46,458 nucleotides of DNA from Nematostella vectensis (Eukaryota; Cnidaria; Anthozoa; Actiniaria; Edwardsiidae), in contig NC_064039.1 in the NCBI RefSeq assembly GCF_932526225.1, positions 6,959,001 to 7,005,458 on the forward strand, read 5' to 3'. How positions within the stretch are numbered: the first letter of the stretch is position 1; every line of letters starts with the position of its first letter. A model generated the notes under the pieces. That model searched no databases. It was not told where the DNA came from and was given only the letters and a program-made list of their open reading frames with translations. Below, piece after piece: positions 21,501-34,021 of the stretch. Position numbers and translations under genes: made by a program.

Positions 21501-23130
21501 GGATTCTAGAGGGGGCACTTGTTTGAGGGGCTATGTAATGTGCTTATTCAATGAGGGGTGTATGTATACCTCAGTGTCAGAACCATCCCCAAAGGACTTC
21601 ATTGTATCCAGCTCTGTTTTCATCATGATTCATTTTATTAAAAAAAGGAAGTTTTGTGACACAAATCGTGCTTAATACACAGGTTCTAACACCAAGTTAG
21701 AGCCTTTTAGGGTGTATTTCATTGTGTGTGCAGACATATTGGAAAAAGGCATAAAGTGTAAACTAGGGTGAGGAAAAGGCATGGTAAGGGCAAAGGGGTG
21801 GTGACTAAGGGTATGTCTAATTGGGGGTGCTGACAATGGTTGTGAAGATAAAGTAAACTTGTACCATGTTTGATTACTAGGCTTGGAGATAATAGGAGAA
21901 TGGGAGTATAGTCATACCCTGGGTACCAGAGGCTCCAAGCTTCGCTAGAGCAGATATCATATGGAAAATATCTATTCATATTTGGTGATACTTCAGGCTT
22001 ATTTTTTTTCTCGCCAGTCTCTATTATATGCGCAAAGAGTCTTTTTTTTTTATAAAAAGGGAATTAAATTAATTTGATTTGATAGGCAAGTCTGAGTGTT
22101 GAAGCTCCCCTTTAAAACTATAGTGATATTAAGAATTTATATGTTTGGGGTATATAGGTTTGAGTAATTGTTTGGGAGGTAAGTTTCTATACTTGGTATA
22201 TTTTATGTATAGAACTCAGGTTTGGGTATTTTTATTTTTGGGGGGGGGGCTAATTTGACAAAAAGTCCTTATCGCAAATGCTTATTTTAGCATATTATGC
22301 CCTTAGCATATTATGCCCTTCTTTTTACCCCTCTTGTACCAGGTTTGATTACTAGGCCTTGGAGATTCTAGGAGTATGATTGTGCAGTCATAGATATCAT
22401 ACTGTATGGAAAATAAATATTTATATTTTGTGATACTTCAGGAGCATTTTTTTATCTCAGTGCCTATTGCACAGAGTTTGTTTGTTGTCTTTTTTATAAA
22501 AATGGAATAAAATTGATTTTATTTAATAAGCAAATCTGAGAGTTGAAGCTCCCTTATAGCAAGATTTTGTATGCTTGGGCTATAGAACTTAGGTTTGGTT
22601 TTTTATTTGGGAGGTAAGTTTCTATGCTTGGTATATTTTATTTATAGAACTCAGGTTTGGGTATTTTTGAGGATGAGTAGGGAGGGCTAATTCATCAAAA
22701 AGTTCTTATCACAAATGCTTATTTTAACATATTATGCCCCTCTAGCATTAGATTTTAGAGGGGGCACTGGTTTGAGTGGCTATGTAATGCGCTTACTCAA
22801 TGAGGGCTATTTTATGGTGTGTGCAGACAAATAGGAAAAGGCATCATGTGGTGTTCCCACACAAGGTGCGAAGACAAGGAAGTAAAATTGTACCGGGTTT
22901 TATGACTAGGGCCTTGGAGGTGAGGAGTATAGAGTTTTTTTTATAAAAGGGAATAAAAATAAATTAAATTTGATAAGCAAATTTTCCTTCTAAAACTTTT
23001 TTACGGGACTGGCAAGTTTCAAGCTTTTGTATGTTTTACGAATAGAACTCAGATTTGGGTTACTTTTTGGGGGGGAGGGGGGGGCTATCTATTCTTGGTG
23101 GAGTTTTGGGTATAGAGTTCAGATGCAGGT
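21500..23130 (+). repeat. Degenerate tandem repeat, about three units of 465-555 bp
   Basis: TTTGATTACTAGGC or near matches, followed by CTTGGAG, recur at about 21872, 22337 and 22891. GGGGGCACTNGTTTGAG recurs at 21511 and 22759. ATAGAACTCAGGTTTGGGTA recurs at about 22210 and 22653, and weakly near 23043. Units also share GTGATACTTCAGG and TTGAAGCTCCC. There is no conserved open frame, and units differ by many substitutions and indels. Confidence 0.75.
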
Positions 23131-25739
23131 ATATTCTTAGGGGTGGCGCGGTTCCATTCTTTTGGGGGCATAAAATGTTCGTATCTGTCGGAACCAACAG
23201 TCATGTTTACAGCTAGAGTGCCCCCCCCCCCCATGTTGTTGTGGTGGTCGCAGGGCAAGACATTTAGCTAAAGAATGATAAGAAGCGAACCCCCGAGAGA
23301 CAAGGGTAGGGTAAAATGCTTTTCGGCTAAATGTTGACACAAATTTTTATACCTATTCTTCGGCGATTTTTCCCTGTTGTATAGACGTTGGGCATTGACT
23401 CGCACTTTCGTCCTCACAATTCAACCTCCGCTCTTCTCAACTTTCACCATACGCTGTGGGCACTCGTTTCGGCTTGTGGTGAAAATTGTTTTAGTATGCC
23501 ATGATCCTCATTTATCCTAGTTTAGTCCTGTCAAGGTTCTAAGCCGTAGAATTTGGTCCATCCAACGTAAACATTACGAAGAGAGTTCGATTTTACGGCG
23601 GTCGCTAATAAAAGCGCTCAATTTGAAAAGATTTCCCAAACGATATTTTACTTTCGAGCACAGGAACTCATCAATCAAATATCAAACTTGGTATAGAGCA
23701 GGATATTTTGCTGTTTTGGTCGATTTTTGCGATGCGACGTCTCGCTAACAAAACAAATTCAAGTTTCAAACTCCGCGCGGCCATTTTGAATATTTGCATA
23801 ATAAGTAGGTAAATCGATATAACCAAAAATAGTATGTACGGCACTGATAAACCTTTTCACTGTCTTGAAAGGAGCGCACCGGCTGGCGTCGTTAACATTT
23901 TACATCTCCCAATAGAAAGTAAGTAAAATGCGATAAGTGTAAATGAAAACTGTCTCACTTTACCTCGGTGTTTGCAGATTACCGTCCAGTTGTGCAACAG
24001 ATTGAACCACTATAGATGAATTGGAAATACTTGGTCTTTACGTGAATGTCAAAAACCGTTAGAAAAACTATGGTAAGCGCTATTAGTAGAACAAAAGAAA
24101 TTGTGCATATTTGAGATTCAAGTTTTTAAGGCAGTGATAATTTGTCGTTTTTTTTTTTTAAAGTCGGTTACGGGTAGGAGGATTTAAAGTGTACGTCTCT
24201 AGGATACAAGGCCACCTTTTTATGACGTCGCTTTTGGATTTCCCTCTTGCCCTTCGCCATTTCCCAAATGAGGAGAGCTGAACGAGAGTAGCCTGGGAAT
24301 GGGTCGAGTTCGACTCGTTGGACCAAAATCTACCGGTAAATATAGGCCCTAATGACAGAAATGAAAACTAAACATCACCAGACCCGAATATTCAAGCATT
24401 TATCCAAGGCATTGATTACCTTCAAAGTGCATCCAAGCAATGCAAAAGAACTAACTCCGTTGTCAAAATATCAACCTTGATTTCTGACCATAATTTGTAA
24501 ACAAATACTCAGAAACATTTCTCACCAAAAAAAAGCAAAATACCGAACTACGAATAAAGACATCATGCAAACACAGATTAAGTCACAAATATATACCTTT
24601 ATTGCGCTCCATCAGGTTCCAATTTACAGCTATCAGCCACAATTATTAACGCTAATATCTCTATACCAAGCTAGTCGCCATGTTAGCCCCCTTCTACATG
24701 CCTGCATTGCATCATGGTAGCCTTGTCAAAACATTGACAAAGAGGCGGGAAAACTCCTCCCCTTTTCTCATAACAGTTTTTGCCGCTAAAGATCCAGTCC
24801 CTTAATATCTTTAAGTCTGCCATCAAGACACACCCCTTTAAACGTGCTTTTCCTAATGATTATCTTTTCTTCATTATTATAATTATCATCAGTATTAATG
24901 TTTTTATTTGACTATTTATTTCTCTATTCTTGTTTTTTTCCATAATTTTTTATCATTTTTACTATTGCATGTAAATTATATCTATTCTTAAAAAAAGTAC
25001 GGTTATTTAACATTGTGGAGCGCTATTGGATTTTAGTAAAAATTAGTGGGTACCCGTAAAACATTCACGTTTATAATTTATAAAAGACATCAGGTGATGG
25101 TCAAGTCATCGATTAAAAGTAAAACTGACCCTGACGCCAAAACATCGTATGATAATTTAACTTGTCATGTGTCAAGTAGATGTCAAGTATATATTTCTTA
25201 AATCATTCATATTCATATTTCTTAAATCATTAAGCTAAAACAAGCAAAGATTTGGTCGTTTGGAGCTCCGCTTTTAGGCAATGCCTAAATCTATATATCA
25301 TGCTACGCTATAAAAAAAACTACGCCCAAAATATTTCCTTCACTTTTCTCTGCCTTATTTGGGGCCCTGTGTTCAGAGTGTTTGGCGTGAAATTTATGCG
25401 AGTTTGCAATTCTACTCAAATGCAATCAAAGTTTTTCCAACACGTTTGTATGGGCATTGACAAGCACGAATCCTTGCTTCATCGTCCCGATTTTGGTAGT
25501 ATTTTAGGTGGTGGGTTCCATACAGGTATGTGGCTTTATGTATGGTCGGCTAAGCTTGAGATTTATTTTGTCGTCGTAAAGTCATATTTACGAAGAATAC
25601 GTGGACCGACAGGATATCAGAACCGAATCTAACAACAAAGTAGTTTAGAATCATTTTTTATTCTACAGTTTAATCTAACATTTAAGTATTTAATCGATAT
25701 TATTGTGGCAGTTTTAAAACCTCTTTGAAATGATTGTTT
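23131..25739. other. No recognised gene or element
   Basis: Mixed AT-rich sequence with a C12 run at 23221-23232 and short G runs. Open frames at 23137-23340 (-) and 25252-25632 (+) have no domain or motif that I recognise. Around 25257 GGAGCTCCGCTTTTAGGCAA is followed by a mirrored GCCTAAATC, a hint of a small palindrome. Confidence 0.35.
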
Positions 25740-27345
25740 GCAAAATGCGTACGCTTGGTGCCGTGCAAGACGCAAACAAAAGTCTTCAAAAAGTGATATC
25801 CTGTCAACATTGTCACCTCACCTATCCTCTTCGCGCTCAGTTGCGCATGACTTAATACTTCTCCTCCAATTGCGCCTATCACGAGCTACCACCCTTGCCT
25901 CCTCCCAAGAGTTCCATCCTGCCTCTGCTCTCTCCTTTTCCACCGACCGCCTACAAGTTGTCTTAGGTCTTCCTACTTTTCTTTTTCCGTCGGGCTGCCA
26001 TGTAAGTGCAGCTGCGCAATGGTGTTGTCGCGGCATCCTGAGTACATGCCCGAGATACTTCCATCTCCTTCTTCTCACTTCTAAGCTCATCCGTGTAGAT
26101 CCTGTTTCTTGGTTTCGCACCTCTATTGATGTTGTGTACGGCCAGAAGATGCCCAAAATTCTCTTTAGACACTGGTACTGGAATGAGTCAAGATTTTCGC
26201 AGTTTTTAACAATGGTCTTCCATGTTTCACCCCCATATAAGAGGACAGGTTTCAAGAGGGTGTTAAATAGCTTGATCTTGGTGGTCTTGTTCTATTGTTT
26301 GGAGCCCAAAACAGTTTCCTGAAAGCTGCTTTGGCCTTGCTAATTCTGGTATCGATGTCTTTATCAGCACCTCCGTCAGTGCTTACGCAGGCTCCAAGAT
26401 AGGTGAAATCATTGGTTTCTTTGATGTCTTGGCCATTCTGGAGCTTGATTGGCTCTGGGTTCTTACAGTTTACTTTTAGTACTCGGGTTTTTGATTGGCT
26501 AATGTTAAGTCCTACTTTTTGGGCTGTTTCAGATAGTTTGTCCGTCTTCTTTTGCATTTGGCTGTGGTTGGTCGAAATAAGCGCAATGTCATCCGCAAAG
26601 TCTAGGTCTTCTTGTTGGGTGTAGAACTTCCATCTAATTCCAGGGTTGCCTTGGCTAGTTGTTTCACGCATTATCCAATCGATGGCAAGAAGGAATAGAA
26701 AGCCTGGCATTACGCAGCCTTGTTTGACTCCAGTTTTTACTTGGAACCACTCAGATGCTTGGCCTCCATCCAGAACTGTGTATTCACAATCTTGGTAAAG
26801 GAGTTAGATTATCCTGATGATCTTCCCTGGAATGCCATACAGCTTCATGAGGCTATTCCTATGCAGCGAATGCTTTTTCAACATCAATGAAGTTCAAAAT
26901 CAGTGAAGCTTGTCATTCGTGTGTCTGTTCGAAGATGTTACGTAGCACGAATATCTGTTCGGTTGTACTTCGTCCTTGACGGAATCCCGCTTGTTCTTGT
27001 CGTAGTTTTGCATCTGCTCCCTTTTTCATCCGTTCCATAAGAATCTTACCTAGGACTTTACTTGCGATCATTAGGAGTGTTATGCCTCGCCAATTCGTAC
27101 AATCTCTTAAGTTTCCTTTCTTTGGTAGCTTAACGATTAATCCTTTTAACCATTCCAAGGAGAATTGTTCTTCCTCCCAGATCATTTGGATTATTTCATG
27201 TAGTTTTCGGGTGGATGTTTCAAGGTCTGCTTTAAGTAACTCTGCTACTCTGTTGTCGAAGCCACCTGCTTTTCCATTCTTAAGGGATCCTATACTGTCA
27301 ACATTGTGCTTTACTATTTTTTTTCGCCTGGACATTAATTGTGAT
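25740..27345 (-). mobile_element. RTE-like LINE relic
   Basis: On the - strand: LKNGKAGGFDNRVAELLKAD, then LPKKGNLRDCTNWRGITLL and LRQEQAGFRQGRSTTEQIF (27335-26913). Next come NFIDVEKAF (motif A, near 26890), QVKTGVKQGCVMPGFLFLLA (motif B) and LDFADDIALIS (motif C) to 26252. The C-terminal part YGGETWK, QYQCLKRILGI and GKRKVGRPKTTCRR follows at 26255-25818. Motif order and wording match RTE/BovB-type reverse transcriptases. Stops and frameshifts lie between 26710 and 26913. The endonuclease is absent, so the copy is 5'-truncated and inactive. Confidence 0.88.
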
Positions 27346-30162
27346 TTGTTTGAAAACTACGAGGTTCTGGACGTCAATGGTGCTTTTGGCTGCGAGTTAG
27401 AAGTATTTTTTGGATCTCTATGGAGATCTCCAAAATGGCGCGTTCGCGTGTGCGTTATCTGGCTAAGAGAAATTGGTGAATTGTAGCTTCTCTTTGCCTT
27501 ATTATTTCAAAGTGGAAACCTTTCCCGGTACCCCCTTTTAGCTAGGGATTGTCATTCGTGTGGTTCTTAAGTTTTCTAGTTCCTCATTTTCTCCGTGAGA
27601 GATGCCACATAAGATTGCGCTATAAAAAAAAGGTCTATTATTATTATTCACTAGAAAATTCCCTTTAAAGCCCGAACAAGGAATTATCCCATTGAACCAA
27701 CGTCAGCTTGCAAACATACATAGCACTGCGTTAATTATGCACCAAAATTTGATGCCCTATTACAAGCAAAACTGTTGTCAGCAACAGGCCGTCACAACCC
27801 TGTTTATCCAACACGTCACAGTAAGAGACACCGCTGTGCATTGTTGGAAACCTCAAGGCATATCGTCTTAGCGGTAGCTAAACACTGGTGGTGTGAGGCT
27901 TGAAATAGGAAGGGGGGGGGGGGGTTCCTTTTCAGTCTGTTTTTCTCACATTTTCGTAAATAAGAATTTTCCGACTGGTGTCTGAGAAACCATGTGCCAC
28001 AGAGTTTACTCTGTTTTCCGAGGTAAGAAATTATTATTATTATTATTATTATCACCTTTTTTGCCTTTGGCTTTCTAAACGTGCGCTCGATCGAAGGCTT
28101 GCTTGTGTATCATTCCAAAATCCTCTATTCTACTTTTAACACTTTTTCTTTTTTTTTACTGAACACTCCGAATGTCAATTGCGCTTTCAACTGCGAGTAA
28201 TAAATGATCAGAGCTTCTCTTGGCATTATCAACCAATCCGAAAATCCGTTAATTTTCATTGCATGCATGTCGTTTTTTTTTTTGTTGGCTCGGGAATAGC
28301 AATGTAAGATTTTTCTCGAAAAAATACTCTGGACCAAGATTAGAAGATTGTCCTATGGTAATGCACGTTTTTTTTGAATTAACAGAATTCGCACCTGAAC
28401 AACTGCATTTTCCAACGATAGATATACAGTATACACAAATCCTTATGTTTTGAACCTGTTGCTCAATTATTTACGTACGTGGTACATCTCTAACAATCAT
28501 GGTAAAAAAAGTTTTTAACGATTTTCTCAATGATTGCGTGCAAGTATGGATTAATAGTACCATGTGCATTTGAGTCCAGAGAGTGCCAAACACAATCAGC
28601 ATACTAGCTTTAATGTCGGTGGGTCTTTGATAGTACTATCAGGCCTTAAAGATTCTCTTGTTCTAGAATAAGCTTTCACAGGTATTATATATCCTCTAAA
28701 ATTACACTGTCAAGAAGCACATGTCGAGAACGAAGCTATTAAGCACATTTGAACGTAATTATAAGCAAATTAAAAATGATTTTTTTCCTGCCATTGTCAT
28801 TGTTTTTTTAATGATAAAATATTCAGGCATTTTTTGCTGACTCGAACAGAATCGATTGCTTATAGTGTTACCCGGTTTTTTTTAAGATGTTGATTTTATT
28901 TTTAATTTGGGGAATTATACCACAATGCCTTTCTTGTGGCCGGTTTGGTGTAATATCAGTGAAGTCACGTAAAACCAAAACTGGTAGGTGGTCATATTGT
29001 TTTTTTTTTCTCTTTATTTCTTTACAATGCAAAATTTGGTTTCACTTTAATTTCATATAAGACACAATAATTTAAAAAACTATTAATAAAATTAAATCAA
29101 TTACATATGGATAAATTAAATTAAAAAAGCCTTCTATTATTTACGTGGAAACGAGTTGCTTGGGAACACTAAAAGGAGAAAAAGGCTCTTGATGAAATAG
29201 GCAGTTTCCGAGACAAAAGAAGGAGAACATAAAGAGTGAGTATAATTGACATGGTCTGAGAGCAGATGTGCGACACACGGAACCCTACACAGCGAGAGAT
29301 ACGAACTTGTTGGACTTCACTCTTCTTTGGTGCGGACGGATAAAGGAAGAATTCAACTCATAGAACTGTAAGTATGACTGATCGGTTAGCTTTAAACATC
29401 CCTCTATTCTATAGAGTATAATCGCCTGCTGATTGAAGGAAAAACGCGCGAAAATGTAAGTCTTAGTGTAGAGTTGTGATGTAGTTGGTATAAACCGCCT
29501 TTGTTTTGGCTCTTTGGTTCGGTCTTGGATCTGCAAATATCATCGTGTGGTAGTGAGAAGGAATACTTCCTACACCGAATAAAAACACCCTATGTCTGCA
29601 AGACCTTGATACGCTCAACCAAGTTCAAATATGCAAATGAGCTTGTTGGTAATGACAGCTGACGAGAGGAGTTTGGCAAAAGCATAAATGTGAACTGCAA
29701 GCGCGCAGTTTTTTGGAATAGCGAGAAGTCAGTAAGATTAACGTCATTGTAAAAGGTGCTAACTATATTTCATGTCTGCTTACAATCACGAACCTTTAAA
29801 CAAAAAGTCAACAACATTTTAACTGGGTGCCAGCGAAAAAGTCACATATTCTTTCTCCAGATCATGTAGATATTTTGATTAGAAAAAGACAGTAGTTGGT
29901 TGTTTTCATAGAGTTTTTGCCTCTTGAGTTAAACAGAGAATTTCGCTCAGTTCTATCCGGTAATTCTCAAGTTTATGAATTTGCATAAAATTAGCTTTGA
30001 GTCGTTGATTGAAATCGTGGAAGCATCCAACAGCGAATGTAATCTGTAGCCCCTGATGACGTAACCTATGCCTCCCCCCCCCCCTCCTCCAACCCCGCAT
30101 CACGTGTCTGACGCAGTGACCCTATGCTGGCTGTTCATCTCTTCCCCGACAGTCTCGGAAGA
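27346..30162. other. No recognised gene; simple repeats only
   Basis: AT-rich. G run at 27912-27923, (ATT)n at 28030-28051, and T runs at about 28140-28160 and 28268-28282. Open frames at 29285-29536 (-) and 29906-30103 (-) have no recognisable domain. No paired splice signals that I could defend. Confidence 0.4.
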
Positions 30163-31655
30163 GGACAGCTCTACTAGCGTCATTTAGCCCAGCTATTAAG
30201 TTATAAGTTATCCCCTCTCCTATGCGGACAGCTCTACTAGTGTCATTTAGCCAAGCTCTGTATTTATCCCTCTCCTAAGCGGACAGCTCTAATAACGCCA
30301 ATTAAGCCAAGCTCTGTATTTATCCCCTCTCCTAAGCGGACAGCTCTAATAACGCCAATTAAGCCAAGCTCTGTATTTATCCCCTCTCCTAAGCGGACAG
30401 TTCTAATAACGCCAATTAAGCCAAGCTCTGTATTTATCCCCTCTCCTATGCGGACAACTCTACTAGTGTCATTTAGCCAAGCTCTGTATTTATCCCTCTC
30501 CTAAGCGGACAGCTCTAATAACGCTTATTACGCCAATTAAGCCAAGCTCTGTATTTATCCCCTCTCCAAAGCGGACAGCTCTACTTACGTTTTTAAGCCA
30601 AGCTCTGTATTTATCCCCTCTCCTAAGCGGACAGCTCCACTTACGTTATTAAGCCAAGCTCTGCATTTATCCCCTCTCCTAAGCGGACAGCTCTACTTAC
30701 GTTTTTAAGCCAAGCTCTGTGTTTATCCCCTCTCCTAAGTGGACAGCTCTACTTACGCCATTAAGCCAAGCTCTGTATTTATCCCCTCTCCTAAGAGGAC
30801 AGCTCTACTTACGCCATTAAGCCAAGCTCTGTATTTATCCCCTCTCCAAAGCGGACAGCTCTACTTACGTTTTTAAACCAAGCTCTGTAGATATCCCTCT
30901 CCTAAGCGGACAGCTCTACTTACGTTATTAAGCCAAGCTCTGTATTTATCCCCTCTCCAAAGCGGACAGCTCTAATTACGCCAATTAAGCCTAGCTCTGT
31001 ATTTATCCCCTCTCCTAAGTGGACAGCTCTACTTACGCCATTACGCCAAGCTCTATATTTATCCCCTCTCCTAAGCGGACAGCTCAACTTACGTTATTAA
31101 GCCAAGCTCTGTGTTTATCCCCTCTCTTAAGAGGACAGCTCTACTTACGCCATTAAGCCAAGCTCTGTATTTATCCCCTCTCCTAAGCGGACAGCTCTAC
31201 TTACGCCATTAAGCCAAGCTCTGTATTTATCCCCTCTCCTAAGAGGACAGCTCTACTTTCGCCATTAAGCCAAGCTCTGTGTTGATCCCCTCTCCAAAGC
31301 GGGCGGCTCTACTTACGCCATAAAGCCTAGCTCTGTGTTTATCCCCTCTCCTAAGAGGACAGCTCTACTTTCGCCATTAAGCCAAGCTCTGTGTTTATCC
31401 CCTCTCCAAAGCGGGCGGCTCTACTTACGCCATAAAGCCTAGCTCTGTGTTTATCCCCTCTCCAAAGCGGACAGCTCTACTTACGTTATTAAGCCAAGCT
31501 CTGTGTTTATCCCCTCTCCAAAGCGGGCGGCTCTAATTACGCCATTAAGCCTAGCTCTGTGTTTATCCATCTTCAAGCGGACAGCTCTACTTACGTTATT
31601 AAGCCAAGCTCTGTGTTTATCCTCTCTCCGAAGCGGACAGCTCTACTTGCGGCCA
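30163..31655 (+). repeat. Minisatellite of 27 units, period 55-57 (up to 66) bp
   Basis: The word GGACAGCTCTA or a close variant occurs at 30163, 30226, 30281, 30338, 30394, 30452, 30507, 30573, 30629, 30684, 30741, 30797, 30853, 30908, 30964, 31021, 31077, 31133, 31189, 31244, 31301, 31357, 31413, 31469, 31526, 31579 and 31636. The mean spacing is 56.7. Each unit reads on through ACGCCATTAAGCCAAGCTCT and TATTTATCCCCTCTCCTAAG. Variants cluster by position: TACTAGTGTCATTTAG and TAATAACGCCAATT on the left, ACTTACGTTATT in the middle, and GGGCGGCTCT alternating with GGACAGCTCT on the right. The array is contiguous, with no unique spacers. Confidence 0.97.
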
Positions 31656-33134
31656 CCTTTTCAAATCCCCGATTCTGTATCCAAAAACTGTCAAACTCAA
31701 ACTGTCAGCTCCCCACTGCACACGTGTGTACAAATTGACGACATTCTTTGTATACGAGATATTAACCCACATGGATTCAAAACATATAGCGCAAAATCAC
31801 ACAAAGCGAACACTGCCTTAAGTCAGGCGTAACAAGGCAGTGTGCTTGAATAAAGTAAACATATAACCATTGCGTGACCGATTTTTTCTTGTTCTTTTCT
31901 ATTCATCTCGATAAAAACAAGCTTGCGCTCGGCTTATCAAACAGAATTGCTTTTCCCTACCCCCTATGAGGTAACTCTGTTTTGAAAAAACAGGGTCATG
32001 CGGTTTTGTTAATCAAAACCTTACAAAATAACACAGTTTATATTCGAAAATCTAATATCAAAACAGTGCCCCCAAAAATGCGTAGGGCTACATTGGACTA
32101 CCAAAACAAATATACATGGATACAGGATTTCCTTTAACTACAAAAGGAACTATTGTTGCACAAGGAACAAAGTAAAGAGACTACTTGGGGTTCATATCAA
32201 ATCTGCAATATCGAACTTAAAATCTGGGTGATGTTTTCAACAACCTTTGAGAAGTGTTTTGAGTGATTGGGAACATATCTCGAAGAAACAAAGCTGCGTG
32301 AATCTAAGTCTTTAGGAAAGACATAAAGCACTAGTACAAAGCGTCACAAATAGCAGGTATGCGAACGTAGAGTTTTGAATAAGTAATTATTCATACTGTC
32401 TATAAAACTGTTTGCACGACCGCCAAATTGGAAATTTAGTCCGTTTATTCATTAGATAAGGGTTACAGGTATCACCAAGGATTTCGTCTTAACTCTGTCT
32501 TAATATATTCCGACATAATGCCTTCCCATTTCTGTTATGTCATGGTATTTGACCCTGGTTCAGCAGAAGCACCTAAAACGTTCGTTCTCAAAAAGCTGTA
32601 ATAGACTAAGATATTTCGTAATAGAAAAAAATATGTCGCTTAGACTTGCGAACATGAAAGTGAATCTCCGAATAAAGAGCTAAAACCGTGAAATGGTTCA
32701 TTTAAAGATGAGAAAATCGAAACATCTTGTTGCTAATTTAATTTGAAAGTGTCACGACTTGGCTTATAACGGCCGCTATTTTATCTTCAAAGATACATAT
32801 CAACCAAAGACGCTAAAGAACGATTTAATATGCCTTATTCGATAACGACCCATGTACAAGCGAGGACTACTGACATAGATTTTACAAAGTTCTATTTTGT
32901 ATTTCTTTTAAAAACCAGGTGTATACGTAGAAACACCTTGTGATACTAATAAATTCTCCCTGTTGGAGCACCGGCCATCAACCAATAACAAATCTAGGTT
33001 GTGCTAGTTTTTTGTAAACGTTGTTTTGGCGGTATTTGTCATGACTCATTAGCTTCATTTAAGGGGTAAATTTCTGCTTTGAATTGTGTAAATTTCTGCC
33101 TTGAATTCTGCGACAACAGAAATACCCAATCATT
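31656..33134. other. No gene recognised; possible transcript 3' end near 31850
   Basis: A perfect 10-bp stem, ACACTGCCTT (31810) against AAGGCAGTGT (31834), is followed six bases later by AATAAA at 31849-31854, a layout that could mark a + strand 3' end. The open frame 31503-31832 merely crosses from the minisatellite into it. The remainder is AT-rich and featureless. Confidence 0.35.
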
Positions 33135-33530
33135 TTGATAATAATAATAGTTTATTTCAACTACCACTATCGCAGGTGCTACTGAATTACAGTGGTATGG
33201 TCATAACACATGACGAAGTTATTTGCCATAAATATCACTGGTAACGAACGGTTACAAACTCATTAAGCCTAGAGGTCATCCCGGCACAGGCAATCCCGGC
33301 GCTCAGCAAGGGACCCGATGATGCGCATCGCCCTCCCCTGAACTGTTTCAAGCATGTCTGAAAGATAGGCAGGAAGCCCAGCCCATACGGGCGCGGCATA
33401 TTCAAGGACAGATCTAATTAGTGAACAGTATATGCGCACCAGATCATTGGGCTGGACACCAGCCTTCTTTTAACACTTAAAAGTGTTCGTAGCGCATACA
33501 GGCGTTTTAGTGCAAGAAAATGGTGCATTA
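33135..33530 (-). mobile_element. LINE 3' fragment (reverse transcriptase C-terminus and tail)
   Basis: On the - strand: LALKRLYALRTL, then after a frameshift GVQPNDLVRIYCSLIRSVLE, APVWAGLPAYLSDMLETVQG, RAMRIIGSLAERRD and a stop at 33269-33271. A short 3' UTR ends in AAATAAACTATTATTATTAT, a microsatellite-like tail. This is the C-terminal domain of CR1/Rex-type ORF2 proteins. It is 5'-truncated, and differs from the other two LINEs in the window. Confidence 0.85.
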
Positions 33531-34021
33531 AAAGTGGCGGATCGTTCAAATTTATGGAACATTTATGAAATTTGGCACAGTGATAGAGAAACTCACACTG
33601 AGCAATTCTGGATATGGACCCACTCCAAAAACTGTATACTTACAGTTTTATAGATGTGGAATCAATTTCCCTGAAAACCTGAATAAAACCAATACTTTTC
33701 ATGTTACGATCACAAAACTTAACCCAGTGATGGATATTAACATGAACTACAGTTTGACGAAAAAATAAACCACGCCCCCTTGATACTTACAGTTTTAGGG
33801 GGGGGGGAATAAATTATTCCTTCAAGCAGCATTAAACCCAATATCACTTATTGTACAACTTTCAAACTCCACATAATTGTTATACTCTTTAGAAAACTTT
33901 ATTTTAGATATGGACCCACGCCCAGATGTGAGTACTTACAGTTATACTAGAGATGAGAGGCAAATTGCTTATATAGAGTGCCTTTTCAATACAAACTGAG
34001 AGCTAAGATTCCATATAATAA

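Noticed and set aside
25700-25882. Separate 60-codon gene downstream of the RTE-like LINE
   Set aside because: It overlaps the LINE's C-terminal frame and most likely represents its decayed 3' end.
30163-31655. CRISPR-like array
   Set aside because: The units are contiguous and wholly similar, with no unique spacers. The genome is eukaryotic.
31503-31832. 109-codon open frame at the end of the minisatellite
   Set aside because: The first half is repeat translation and the rest has no family features.
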